Below are positions 1 to 6,775 of a stretch of 11,534 nt of DNA, piece after piece. The stretch covers positions 1 through 11,534 of the forward strand of contig QKHF01000258.1 in assembly GCA_003250135.1 (NCBI GenBank), in the 5' to 3' direction. Within the stretch, counting starts at the first letter, position 1. Every line of letters starts with the position of its first letter. Made by a program: the position numbers and the translations under genes. The DNA is from Paracoccaceae bacterium (GTDB lineage: Bacteria > Pseudomonadota > Alphaproteobacteria > Rhodobacterales > Rhodobacteraceae). The notes under the pieces were generated by a model. That model worked only from the letters and a program-made list of their open reading frames with translations. It had not been told where the DNA came from and made no database searches.

Positions 1-449
1 CCGGCCGGGCGCTCGGCGTCGGTGCCGACCAGCGACACGCGCTCCCCGCCCCGGATCAACAACACGCCCAGCGCCAGCGCCAGCAACGCGCCCCGATCAT
101 GCTTCGTGCGCGGCGCGCCCTGCGAGCGGTAGTCCATCGACTTGGCGTCGTCGACCCACAGCCAGACGGTCTGCGCCGCCTCCCACTCCATCTCACGGAT
201 ATAGAGCTTGTCAGACCGGGCGGACCGCCGCCAGTCGATCGCCGTCATCGGGTCGCCGGGAGAGGCCTTGCGGTACTGCCAGAACGTCTCTCCCATACCC
301 GGCAGGCGCCGGCCATGCACGCCCTGCACCACCGAGGCGGCCAGACGCTCCGCCTCGGCCAGAAGCGGCGGCAGCGCGCCCGAGATGCGCTCGGCGTCGC
401 GGCGCAGCCATCCGGCCCGCCCCCGTTCCGCCTGTCCCGCGTCGGCCAT
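1..449 (-). CDS. DUF58 domain protein, 3' part missing at window edge
   Basis: The first 149 codons are present; the gene runs off the left end. The translation starts MADAGQAERG and carries the DUF58 core: a GRRLPGMGETFWQYR block (residues 46-60), GD and AIDWRRSARSD (65-80), LYIREMEWEAAQTVWLW (82-98). A von Willebrand A-like strand follows with a degenerate metal-site motif, D100-x-A102-x-S104, where DxSxS is usual. There is no N-terminal membrane helix, so this is the short soluble type. Start: ATG at 447-449, 19 nt after the moxR stop, with GGGGGAG about 9 nt upstream. DUF58 proteins are typically encoded beside MoxR ATPases and are thought to work with them in chaperone-like assembly or envelope functions; the exact role is not known. 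No moderately close alternative family is apparent. Confidence 0.93.
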   Translation of the reverse strand, partial: MADAGQAERGRAGWLRRDAERISGALPPLLAEAERLAASVVQGVHGRRLPGMGETFWQYRKASPGDPMTAIDWRRSARSDKLYIREMEWEAAQTVWLWVDDAKSMDYRSQGAPRTKHDRGALLALALGVLLIRGGERVSLVGTDAERPA

Positions 450-468
450 CGCCGCCTACTCCCCCGAC

Positions 469-1524
<1,056 letters not shown>

Positions 1525-1697
1525 GGAGTCCTCCATTCGGGTGCGGCGGCCTCTTTCTAACTTAAGCCGACGGCGGGTGAATTCGAGCCCGCCGACGGGT
1601 GGCGGCGCGGGGCCTTGGCCACTAGAGTTGCGTCAGGGCCAAGAGTTGCAGCCGAAACCCCGCCTGTCCACGGGAAGTCCGGCAGAGGAGCGAAAAG
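1525..1697. promoter_or_regulatory. divergent intergenic region, moxR / DUF1285 operon
   Basis: These 173 bp must hold the promoters of both flanking units. Two hairpin-capable repeats are visible: CGGCGGG (1571-1577) with CCCGCCG (1588-1594), and CTTGGCC (1614-1620) with GGCCAAG (1637-1643). The second lies in the probable leader of the DUF1285 gene. An 8-bp direct repeat AGAGTTGC occurs at 1624-1631 and 1642-1649. I could not pick a convincing -35/-10 pair on either strand, so the regulatory reading is based on position alone. Confidence 0.4.
1684..1690 (+). promoter_or_regulatory. ribosome binding site supporting a TTG start
   Basis: AGAGGAG lies 7 nt before the TTG at 1698-1700. It is the only purine-rich site near the 5' end of this reading frame, and the next in-frame ATG (near 1836) lies inside the conserved domain. 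The Shine-Dalgarno therefore decides for the TTG start. Confidence 0.75.
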
Positions 1698-2318
1698 TTG
1701 AACGAGTCAGACAGGAGCGGAGAGACGCTCGCGCCGCCCTCGGCAGAAGGGATCGCCGACGCCGCGCGCAAGGCCGCCAAGAAGGGCCTGCCGCCCGTTC
1801 ATCTCTGGAACCCGCCCTTCTGCGGCGATCTGGACATGCGCATCGCGCGGGACGGGACATGGTTCTATCTGGGCACGCCGATCGGACGCATGCCGCTGGT
1901 CAAGCTGTTCGCCTCGGTCCTGCGGCATGACGAGGACGGCAAGTTCTATCTGGTCACCCCGGTCGAGAAAGTCGGGATCACTGTGGACGACGCCCCCTTT
2001 GTCGCGGTGGACGCCCGGGTCGAGGGAGCGGAGCGCGATCAGGTCGTCACCTTCGTCACCAATCTCGGCGATGAAGCCGCGGCGGGGACAGAGCATCCGA
2101 TCCGCGTCGCCCGCGATCCCCAAACCGGAGAACCCGCGCCCTATATCCACATTCGCGCGCGGCTTGAGGCGCTGATCGACCGCAAGACCTTCTACCGGCT
2201 GGTTGAAATAGGCGAACACGCCCGTCACGAAGGCGGAGATTGGTTCGGGCTCTGGTCAGGCGGCGTTTTCTTCCCATTTATTCCCTCAGATGAATTACCG
2301 GATGACAGACACGGCTGA
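1698..2318 (+). CDS. DUF1285 family protein
   Basis: A soluble protein of 206 residues with no signal peptide or membrane helix. Recognised by the DUF1285 pattern: LPPVHLWNPPFCGDLDMRI (31-49), DGTWFYLGTPIGRMPLVKLF (52-71), YLVTPVEKVGITVDDAPF (84-101), and the C-terminal IDRKTFYRLVEIG and FGLWSGGVFFPF segments (160-194). The family is widespread in proteobacteria and its biochemical function is unknown; a structure-based link to nucleotide or ligand binding has been suggested but nothing here identifies a ligand. It heads the plus-strand operon with the NUDIX, DUF6111 and cca genes, and its last 29 nt overlap the NUDIX reading frame if the earlier ATG there is used. Translation begins at TTG, set by the AGAGGAG at 1684-1690. 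Confidence 0.9.
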   Translation: MNESDRSGETLAPPSAEGIADAARKAAKKGLPPVHLWNPPFCGDLDMRIARDGTWFYLGTPIGRMPLVKLFASVLRHDEDGKFYLVTPVEKVGITVDDAPFVAVDARVEGAERDQVVTFVTNLGDEAAAGTEHPIRVARDPQTGEPAPYIHIRARLEALIDRKTFYRLVEIGEHARHEGGDWFGLWSGGVFFPFIPSDELPDDRHG

Positions 2319-2961
2319 CGGCGCCGATACGCTTGGCGACGTGACGCGCGATGAGATCGCGCGCGCGCTGATGGGCGATTTCGGCCAGAACAAGCGCGGG
2401 GATCTGGACCTGAACCCGGATGTGCGCCTGCCGGGGCTGGTCCTGCGACCGGCCGCAGTGCTGTGCCCGATCGTCGAGCGCGAGGGGGTGCTGCGCGTCG
2501 TCCTGACCGTGCGAAGCCACGAGCTGAAGCACCACGCCGGACAGATCGCCTTTCCCGGCGGCAAGGTCGACGCCGAGGACGCCTCGCCGCTGGCCGCCGC
2601 CCTGCGCGAGGCGCGCGAGGAGATCGGCCTGACCGAGGACCTGATCGACGTCGCCGGCCGCCTGCCCCCCTATGAGACCGGCACCGGGTTTCGCATCGCG
2701 CCCTTCGTCGGCCTCGTCGGAAGCTCATTCCAGCCCGTCCTCGAAGTCGGCGAGGTCGCCGAGGTGTTCGAGCCGCCGCTGGACTTCGTGCTGGACCCAC
2801 GCAACCGTCGCATCGGCCACCGCGAGTGGAAGGGGGCGAAGAGACGGTTCTATGAGATCCCCTGGAACGACTATTATATCTGGGGCGCCACCGCGGGCAT
2901 GCTGAAGATGCTGTCCGACCGGGTGCTGGGGCTGAGGGCGGATACGCCGCCAAACCCCTGA
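2290..2961 (+). CDS. NUDIX hydrolase, probable CoA pyrophosphatase
   Basis: A 223-residue NUDIX enzyme of the CoA-pyrophosphatase (NudL-like, UPF0035) group, expected to split coenzyme A or its derivatives into phosphopantetheine and 3',5'-ADP with Mg2+ or Mn2+. The subgroup motif is clear: LTVRSHELKHHAGQIAFPGG (72-91) followed by KVDAEDAS and the metal-binding REAREEIGL (106-114). The spacing between the FPGG element and the REAREE core fits this subgroup better than the generic NUDIX box. The C-terminal TGTGFRIAPFVGLV (position about 127-140) is also typical. Start is uncertain: ATG at 2290 or ATG at 2302 (MTDTADGADT); neither has a good Shine-Dalgarno, and both overlap the end of the DUF1285 gene, so translation is probably coupled. 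Substrate assignment is from family membership only. Confidence 0.92.
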   Translation: MNYRMTDTADGADTLGDVTRDEIARALMGDFGQNKRGDLDLNPDVRLPGLVLRPAAVLCPIVEREGVLRVVLTVRSHELKHHAGQIAFPGGKVDAEDASPLAAALREAREEIGLTEDLIDVAGRLPPYETGTGFRIAPFVGLVGSSFQPVLEVGEVAEVFEPPLDFVLDPRNRRIGHREWKGAKRRFYEIPWNDYYIWGATAGMLKMLSDRVLGLRADTPPNP

Positions 2962-2976
2962 TTGGAGGTTTGAGTC

Positions 2977-3243
2977 ATGGCGCGCGTCGCGCTCACCGCC
3001 ATCCTGCTGTTTGCGATTCCGTTTCTGGTCTACGCGCTCTACGTCGCCGCGCGCGGACGCAAGGCGGCGCTCAGCAAGGGCGTGATGGACAAGGCGCCGG
3101 TGCGCGGCCTGATCATCGCCGGAATCATCACCGCGGTCGCCGGCGTGATCGGCTTCGCGATTCTCACCCAGCGCGGCCCCAGCTATGAGCCGCCCGTCGG
3201 CCCGCGCGTCGGCGTGGAGCAGCCGGCGGCGCGCCCGGAATGA
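2977..3243 (+). CDS. DUF6111 family small membrane protein
   Basis: An 88-residue protein with two hydrophobic helices, roughly residues 4-22 (ALTAILLFAIPFLVYALYV) and 42-64 (VRGLIIAGIITAVAGVIGFAI), separated by a basic loop (RGRKAALSK). It matches the alphaproteobacterial DUF6111 pattern, in which a small two-helix protein sits between the NUDIX and cca genes. In members I recall, the tail ends in a PGRFE-like motif; here it ends VGVEQPAARPE, so the tail differs. The start is firm: TTGGAGG at 2962-2968, 8 nt before ATG. Its last base pairs overlap the cca start as ATGA (3240-3243). Function unknown; presumed inner-membrane. Confidence 0.82.
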   Translation: MARVALTAILLFAIPFLVYALYVAARGRKAALSKGVMDKAPVRGLIIAGIITAVAGVIGFAILTQRGPSYEPPVGPRVGVEQPAARPE

Positions 3244-4412
3244 CCCGCATTTCGGCAGACTGGCTGGCGGACCCGGCGATCCGTCGTCTGATGGCGGCGC
3301 TCTCCGCGAACGGCGCGACGCCGCGATTCGTCGGCGGCTGCGTGCGCAACGCGGTGCTCGGCGCGGGAGAGACGGATATCGACCTCGCGATCGACGTCGG
3401 ACCCGAGGAGACGACGCGCCTTCTGCGCCGGGCCGGTCTGGGCGCCGTCCCCACCGGGTTCGAGCACGGCACCGTGACCGCGGTGGTCGACAAGCGCGGC
3501 TTTGAAGTCACCACCCTCCGCCGCGACGTCGAGACGGACGGGCGCCGCGCGGTGGTCGCCTTCACCGACGACTGGCTGGAGGACGCGCGCCGCCGCGACT
3601 TCACCATGAACGCGCTCTACGCCGATTCGGACGGGACCGTGCTGGACCCCACCGACGAAGGACTGAAGGACCTCGCCGCGGGGAATGTGCGCTTCATCGG
3701 GGCGGCGGAGGACCGGATCCGAGAGGACTTTCTGCGCATCCTGCGCTTCTTCCGCTTTCACGCCTGGTTCGGGGCGGGCGGCATGGACGCGGACGGGCTG
3801 GCCGCCTGCGACGCGCTTTCGGCTGGGGTCGAGTCCCTGGCGCGGGAGCGAATCGGCGCCGAGATGCGCAAGCTATTGGCCGCGCCCGACCCCGCCCCCG
3901 CCGTCGCCGCCATGGCGCGGGTCCACGTGCTGTGGCGCATCCTGCCCGACGCCGAACCCGCCGCGCTGGCGCTTCTGGTGGCGGTGGAGAAGGCGACGGG
4001 GGTCGAGCCGGACTGGCTCCGCCGCCTCGCCTCACTTGACGCCGAGGACATGTTCGACCGGCTGCGCCTGTCGAAAGCCGAGGTTCGCATGCTGGAGGCC
4101 ATCGCCGCCGCCGAGGCCGAGCTCGACCCCGCCGCCGCCGCGCATGAGTGCGGCGCCCGGGCCGCGCTTTCCGGCGCCCTGATCCGCGCCGCGCGCCATG
4201 GCGAGGCCCCGGATATCGGCGCGCTGAAGGCCAGGATCGAGTTGGGCGCCAACGCGACCTTCCCGCTCGCCGCCGCCGACCTGATCGCCCGCGGCGCCGC
4301 GCCCGGCCCGGCGCTCGGCGAGAAGCTGAAACGCGCCAAGGCGCTCTGGCGCGAACGCGGCTTTACGCCGGACGCGGAGGAACTGCTGGACGCGCTGGAG
4401 AACGGGGGGTGA
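3240..4412 (+). CDS. cca: CCA tRNA nucleotidyltransferase (class II)
   Basis: A 390-residue cytoplasmic enzyme of the poly(A) polymerase / tRNA nucleotidyltransferase family that builds or repairs the 3' CCA end of tRNAs. The class II head is complete: RFVGGCVRNAVLG (29-41), the catalytic pair in ETDIDLAIDV (44-53, D46 and D48), EVTTLRRDVETDGR (89-102), the DARRRDFTMNALYAD block (115-129) and the RNA-binding IREDFLRILRFFRF segment (160-173). The C-terminal half is helical and alanine-rich, as usual for the neck, body and tail. The ATG overlaps the DUF6111 stop by 4 nt (ATGA). It is unlikely to be a plain poly(A) polymerase because of its size and neighbours, but whether it adds all of CCA or only part cannot be told by eye. 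Confidence 0.95.
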   Translation: MTRISADWLADPAIRRLMAALSANGATPRFVGGCVRNAVLGAGETDIDLAIDVGPEETTRLLRRAGLGAVPTGFEHGTVTAVVDKRGFEVTTLRRDVETDGRRAVVAFTDDWLEDARRRDFTMNALYADSDGTVLDPTDEGLKDLAAGNVRFIGAAEDRIREDFLRILRFFRFHAWFGAGGMDADGLAACDALSAGVESLARERIGAEMRKLLAAPDPAPAVAAMARVHVLWRILPDAEPAALALLVAVEKATGVEPDWLRRLASLDAEDMFDRLRLSKAEVRMLEAIAAAEAELDPAAAAHECGARAALSGALIRAARHGEAPDIGALKARIELGANATFPLAAADLIARGAAPGPALGEKLKRAKALWRERGFTPDAEELLDALENGG

Positions 4413-5011
4413 GCGCAGACTCCCTTCTGGCGCTGGTCGCCTTCGCCTTCGCGACGCTATGGACGCCGGGCCCGAACAACATCCTGCTGGCCAATTCGGG
4501 CGCGACCTACGGGTTCAGGCGCACGATCCCGCATCTGATCGGCGTCTCCTGGGGCTTTCCCTTCATGATGTTCTGCGTCGCCGTCGGACTGGGCGAGGCG
4601 TTCCGCGCCGAACCTGCCCTGCGCGAAGGCCTCAGATATGTCGGAACGGGCGTCATGCTGTGGATCGCCTGGAAAGTGGCGAGCGCGGGCCGTGCCAAGG
4701 CCGAAGGCGGGCGCGGCCGTCCGTGGCGGTTTCATGAGGCGGTGGCGTTTCAATGGATCAATCCAAAGGCCTGGTCGATGTCGGTCGGCGTGGCCTCGGC
4801 CTATATGGCTGGCGCGCGTCCGGTGCTGGAGGCCGCTTCGATCTCCTCCGTCTTCGTTCTGATCGGCATGGGCTCCGCCGCGGGCTGGTGCGCTTTCGGC
4901 GCGGCGATTCGACGTTGGCTGTCGACCGACGCGCGCCTCCGCGCCTTCAACGTCGCCATGGGCGGGCTGGTCGCGGCCAGCGCGATCTACATCCTGATCG
5001 ACGGCGCCTGA
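4409..5011 (+). CDS. LysE/RhtB-family amino-acid exporter
   Basis: A 200-residue inner-membrane protein of the LysE/RhtB group, which exports amino acids or related small molecules. Marks of the family: LWTPGPNNILLANSGATYGF (17-36), with the TPGPNN signature in the first helix; GLRYVGTGVMLWIAWKV (74-90); the QWINPKAW motif (115-122); and further hydrophobic segments near 141-160 and 181-197, about six helices in total. Starts at GTG (4409-4411), overlapping the cca stop by 4 nt, with GGAG at 4397-4400 eight nt upstream; longer in-frame extensions run inside cca and are Arg-rich noise. It is the last gene of the operon and ends 18 nt before the convergent gene's stop, with no visible terminator. 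The exported substrate is not predictable. Confidence 0.9.
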   Translation: MSADSLLALVAFAFATLWTPGPNNILLANSGATYGFRRTIPHLIGVSWGFPFMMFCVAVGLGEAFRAEPALREGLRYVGTGVMLWIAWKVASAGRAKAEGGRGRPWRFHEAVAFQWINPKAWSMSVGVASAYMAGARPVLEAASISSVFVLIGMGSAAGWCAFGAAIRRWLSTDARLRAFNVAMGGLVAASAIYILIDGA

Positions 5012-5029
5012 GGGCGGGATCGGCCGCGC

Positions 5030-5620
5030 TTACTCGGCTTTGACCGGCCCGAGCCCGCGCCACCACGGGTCGTCCGCCAGATATCGGCGGAGCGGCGTGT
5101 CGGTGTGCTCCGGCGCGTTCTCGATATAGCGGTGCGCCTCCTCCAGCGCCTTTGGCCGCAGCGCCTTCAGATAGTCGACCGCCGCCTCCAGCGAGAACGG
5201 CTCGCCCGTCGTCTCCAGAAAATTCCGCGGCAGGTCGGTCCAGACGGCGCCGCTGGCGCCGGACCACAGGCACCACGCCGTCACCCTCTGCGCGATCCGG
5301 GCCGAGGAGGACCGGATGAAACCCGTGCGCAGGCACACGGCGCCGATATGGGTGATGTCGGTCGTGCGCTCACGCAGCGCGAGGTCGTCGGCGGCCTCAT
5401 GAATATCGTCGCGCACGCTTTCGATCGCATGGGTGACGCACCCCTCGCCCGCCTCCGGCTCGATCACCAGCGTCAGGGCGCGCTTGCGCTTCAGCGAGAT
5501 GCGGGCGAACTCCAGCGGGATGTGCGGACCGGCGCCCATCTGCCACTCGCCCCGCACGAACGGCGCGAGATCGTCGAGATCCCAAACCAGAGATCCGTAA
5601 GCGAGAATGCGAATGGCGAT
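5030..5620 (-). CDS. gamma-glutamylcyclotransferase-like protein with apparent ATC start
   Basis: Read from ATC at 5618-5620, this encodes 196 residues starting (M)AIRILAYGSLVWDL. The YGSLxW element at residues 8-13 is the substrate-loop motif of the gamma-glutamylcyclotransferase (GGCT/ChaC/AIG2-like) fold, and MGAGPHIPLEFARIS (28-42), ALTLVIEP and AVWTDLP fit an uncharacterised family of that kind in alphaproteobacteria. The frame is open upstream to a TAA at 5663-5665 and has no ATG, GTG or TTG before the motif. The first usual start, GTG at 5555-5557, would delete residues 1-21 and has no Shine-Dalgarno. An AAGGGGG at 5628-5634 lies 7 nt before ATC. Function (cleavage of gamma-glutamyl amines or peptides) is inferred from fold only; the catalytic Glu was not assigned. 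A sequence error or a decayed start codon are alternatives. Confidence 0.78.
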   Translation of the reverse strand: MAIRILAYGSLVWDLDDLAPFVRGEWQMGAGPHIPLEFARISLKRKRALTLVIEPEAGEGCVTHAIESVRDDIHEAADDLALRERTTDITHIGAVCLRTGFIRSSSARIAQRVTAWCLWSGASGAVWTDLPRNFLETTGEPFSLEAAVDYLKALRPKALEEAHRYIENAPEHTDTPLRRYLADDPWWRGLGPVKAE

Positions 5621-5627
5621 CGGTCTG

Positions 5628-5634
5628 CCCCCTT
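5628..5634 (-). promoter_or_regulatory. Shine-Dalgarno pointing to the ATC start at 5620
   Basis: On the minus strand AAGGGGG matches AAGGAGG at 6 of 7 positions and is 7 nt from ATC (5618-5620), 13 nt from the next candidate ATT (5612-5614). It is poorly placed for the GTG at 5557. Confidence 0.6.
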
Positions 5635-5654
5635 CAAGCCTGCGGCTGCGCCAA

Positions 5655-5671
5655 GTCGCGTCTTACGCGAC
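5655..5671. repeat. perfect short inverted repeat upstream of cyclotransferase-like gene
   Basis: GTCGCG (5655-5660) and CGCGAC (5666-5671) flank a 5-nt loop. It lies between the candidate promoter and the start of the cyclotransferase-like gene, so it would form a hairpin in that leader. It could also be the 3' end of the upstream cyclic-nucleotide-binding gene's transcript, but no T run follows. Role unknown. Confidence 0.4.
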
Positions 5672-5695
5672 CCGTCCGTATGAATCCATGGGCGA

Positions 5696-5724
5696 AACAT
5701 AAGGAAGCGCCGTGCGCTCGACAA
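5696..5724 (-). promoter_or_regulatory. candidate sigma70-type promoter for cyclotransferase-like gene
   Basis: On the minus strand TTGTCG (5719-5724) and TATGTT (5696-5701) are 17 bp apart, each matching the consensus at 4 of 6 positions. Transcription would begin near 5688, giving a leader of about 68 nt that contains the hairpin at 5655-5671. This is a pattern match only. Confidence 0.33.
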
Positions 5725-5771
5725 ATCGCGCCCTGCGGCCGCCCCTCGCATGATCGCCCTTGCAGCCGGGA

Positions 5772-6140
5772 TCAGCCCTTGCGCGCGCTGACCCGCTCGT
5801 TGGCGGCGCGCAGCCGCTGGATCAGGGTGCGGATATACTCCATCGCCTCTTTCGGGTTGCCTTCGAGCATCGCGACGATCTCGTCGGGCGTGTAGGCGGC
5901 GCAGACGGTCGGCTCGACGGCGATGGCTGCGGCCGAGCGCGGCGAGTCGTCGATGATGCCCATCTCGCCGAAAATGTCGCCGAAACCGAGCGACTCCAGC
6001 GTCGCCTCCTTGTGGGCCGAAATCATGCTCGCCTTGGGAATGCGGATCTCCACCTTCCCCGAAACAATCTGGTAGCAGAGATCGCTGGGATCGCCCTGTT
6101 CGAATATCACGTCGCCCTTGGCGAATTCGACTCGCTTCAC
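5772..6140 (-). CDS. stand-alone cyclic nucleotide-binding domain protein
   Basis: A 122-residue protein that is almost entirely one CRP-type cyclic-nucleotide-binding domain. Visible are the beta-roll start KGDVIFEQGDPSDLCYQIVSG (8-28), the phosphate-binding cassette FGEMGIIDDSPRSA (57-70) with the expected Glu59 and Arg68, and a C-terminal helix (EIVAMLEGNPKEAMEYIRTLIQRLRAAN). There is no helix-turn-helix, membrane helix or catalytic domain, so it cannot act as a CRP-like regulator alone; it may be a ligand-sensing subunit of another protein. Start: GTG at 6138-6140, with AAGGGGAG 6 nt upstream; the nearest ATG upstream is in another frame. It lies 151 bp before the cyclotransferase-like gene on the same strand. 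Binding of cAMP or cGMP is plausible from the intact cassette but unproven. Confidence 0.9.
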   Translation of the reverse strand: MKRVEFAKGDVIFEQGDPSDLCYQIVSGKVEIRIPKASMISAHKEATLESLGFGDIFGEMGIIDDSPRSAAAIAVEPTVCAAYTPDEIVAMLEGNPKEAMEYIRTLIQRLRAANERVSARKG

Positions 6141-6177
6141 GTCCGGCTCCCCTTTTCAGCGCCATGCTGCGGCGCAG

Positions 6178-6205
6178 AGAATGCCAGAGACGCGCCAAAG
6201 GTCAA
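6178..6205 (-). promoter_or_regulatory. candidate promoter of the cyclic nucleotide-binding gene
   Basis: On the minus strand TTGACC (6200-6205, 5 of 6 to consensus) is followed after 16 bp by CATTCT (6178-6183, 3 of 6). The predicted leader is about 30 nt and contains the Shine-Dalgarno. The -35 hexamer sits in the centre of the inverted repeat at 6188-6220. Confidence 0.35.
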
Positions 6206-6220
6206 AACCTAAGCGCGTCT
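6188..6220. repeat. nested inverted repeat, possible operator
   Basis: The outer arms AGACGCGC (6188-6195) and GCGCGTCT (6213-6220) are perfectly complementary over 8 bp. Inside them AGGT (6199-6202) and ACCT (6207-6210) form a second pair around CAAA. The whole element is centred on the candidate -35 box (6200-6205) in the divergent region between the cyclic-nucleotide-binding gene and the small exported protein. It could be an operator for a dimeric regulator or an RNA hairpin. It matches no binding site that I recognise. Confidence 0.45.
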
Positions 6221-6300
6221 AAGGCCACTTCGCCGCTGTTCTTTGCGCCGAATACTGCTGCGAGCTTGTTTCCCGATAACGGCCAAGTGCACTGCGTTGA

Positions 6301-6330
6301 TTGGATGACTCAGGCAATCTCGAATAGAAT
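6301..6330 (+). promoter_or_regulatory. weak candidate promoter of the small exported protein
   Basis: TTGGAT (6301-6306) and TAGAAT (6325-6330) are 18 bp apart; the -10 matches 5 of 6 positions, the -35 only 3. The stretch from about 6240 to 6360 is visibly richer in A and T than the coding DNA around it, as expected for a promoter region. Confidence 0.3.
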
Positions 6331-6376
6331 TGGTCCGCTCAATACGAAAAGAAACTGCTGGAAGTGGAGGCCCATG

Positions 6377-6697
6377 ATGAAGACCGCAATCGCCGCCGCC
6401 GCGCTCGCGGCGGGACTGACCTTGGCCGGAAACGCCGCCGCGTTCGAATGCCCGGCGCATTTCGCGGAAGCGCAAAGCGCGATTGACGCCGCGACCGAGG
6501 CGATGAACGCCATGCCAGACGAAGCCGACAAGGGCTTGGTGCATTCGCTGATCGACGACGCGAAGATGTGGCTGGAAAGCGCGCACCACAATCACGAGAA
6601 GCCGGCCGCCGGCAAGTTCGACCATGCGAGGTCGATCGCGAAGGCTCATGCGGCGCAGGGTTACGCGATGTCCGCCGGAATGATGGCGAAGCGCTAG
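6377..6697 (+). CDS. small exported His-rich protein of unknown function
   Basis: I do not recognise a characterised family. The 106-residue product has a clear Sec signal peptide: MK, a hydrophobic alanine-rich core, and a cleavage site after A20-A21-A22, before FECPAHF. The mature part of about 84 residues is predicted helical, with one cysteine (C25, in CPAH), seven histidines (28, 56, 70, 71, 73, 83, 91), several methionines and a HHNHEKPAAGKFDHA segment (70-84). This could bind a metal or heme, but no CxxCH is present and the cysteine lacks a lipobox. Start: two adjacent ATGs at 6374 and 6377; GGAGG at 6366-6370 is 6 nt from the second, which I prefer. It is a single-gene unit flanked by two minus-strand genes. 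Confidence 0.85.
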   Translation: MKTAIAAAALAAGLTLAGNAAAFECPAHFAEAQSAIDAATEAMNAMPDEADKGLVHSLIDDAKMWLESAHHNHEKPAAGKFDHARSIAKAHAAQGYAMSAGMMAKR

Positions 6698-6761
6698 GCG
6701 GCGCTGGCGAGGCCGAGGCGCGCCGGCGGAGTTGCGGATATCGATTGACGCCTCTTGAAAC

Positions 6762-6775
6762 GGCCGCTTACGGCC
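6762..6775. terminator. possible bidirectional terminator hairpin
   Basis: GGCCG (6762-6766) and CGGCC (6771-6775) form a 5-bp GC stem with a CTTA loop, flanked by AAA on the left and TTT on the right, offset by one mismatch. It lies between the convergent exported-protein gene and hemF and includes the hemF stop (6768-6770). The short T run makes it weak. Confidence 0.35.

Noticed and set aside
1624..1649. 8-bp direct repeat AGAGTTGC as a regulator site or attachment site
   Set aside because: Only two short copies are present and no mobile gene or integrase is nearby.
5012..5029. terminator between the convergent exporter and cyclotransferase-like genes
   Set aside because: The 18-nt gap has no stem with a T run.
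5491..6198. 235-codon minus-strand frame bridging the cyclic-nucleotide-binding and cyclotransferase-like genes
   Set aside because: It is out of frame with both and contains no domain; its product is Arg-rich in the overlaps.
6164..6376. N-terminal extension of the small exported protein from 6164
   Set aside because: It would place 71 extra residues before a clear signal peptide that has its own GGAGG; the extension looks non-coding.
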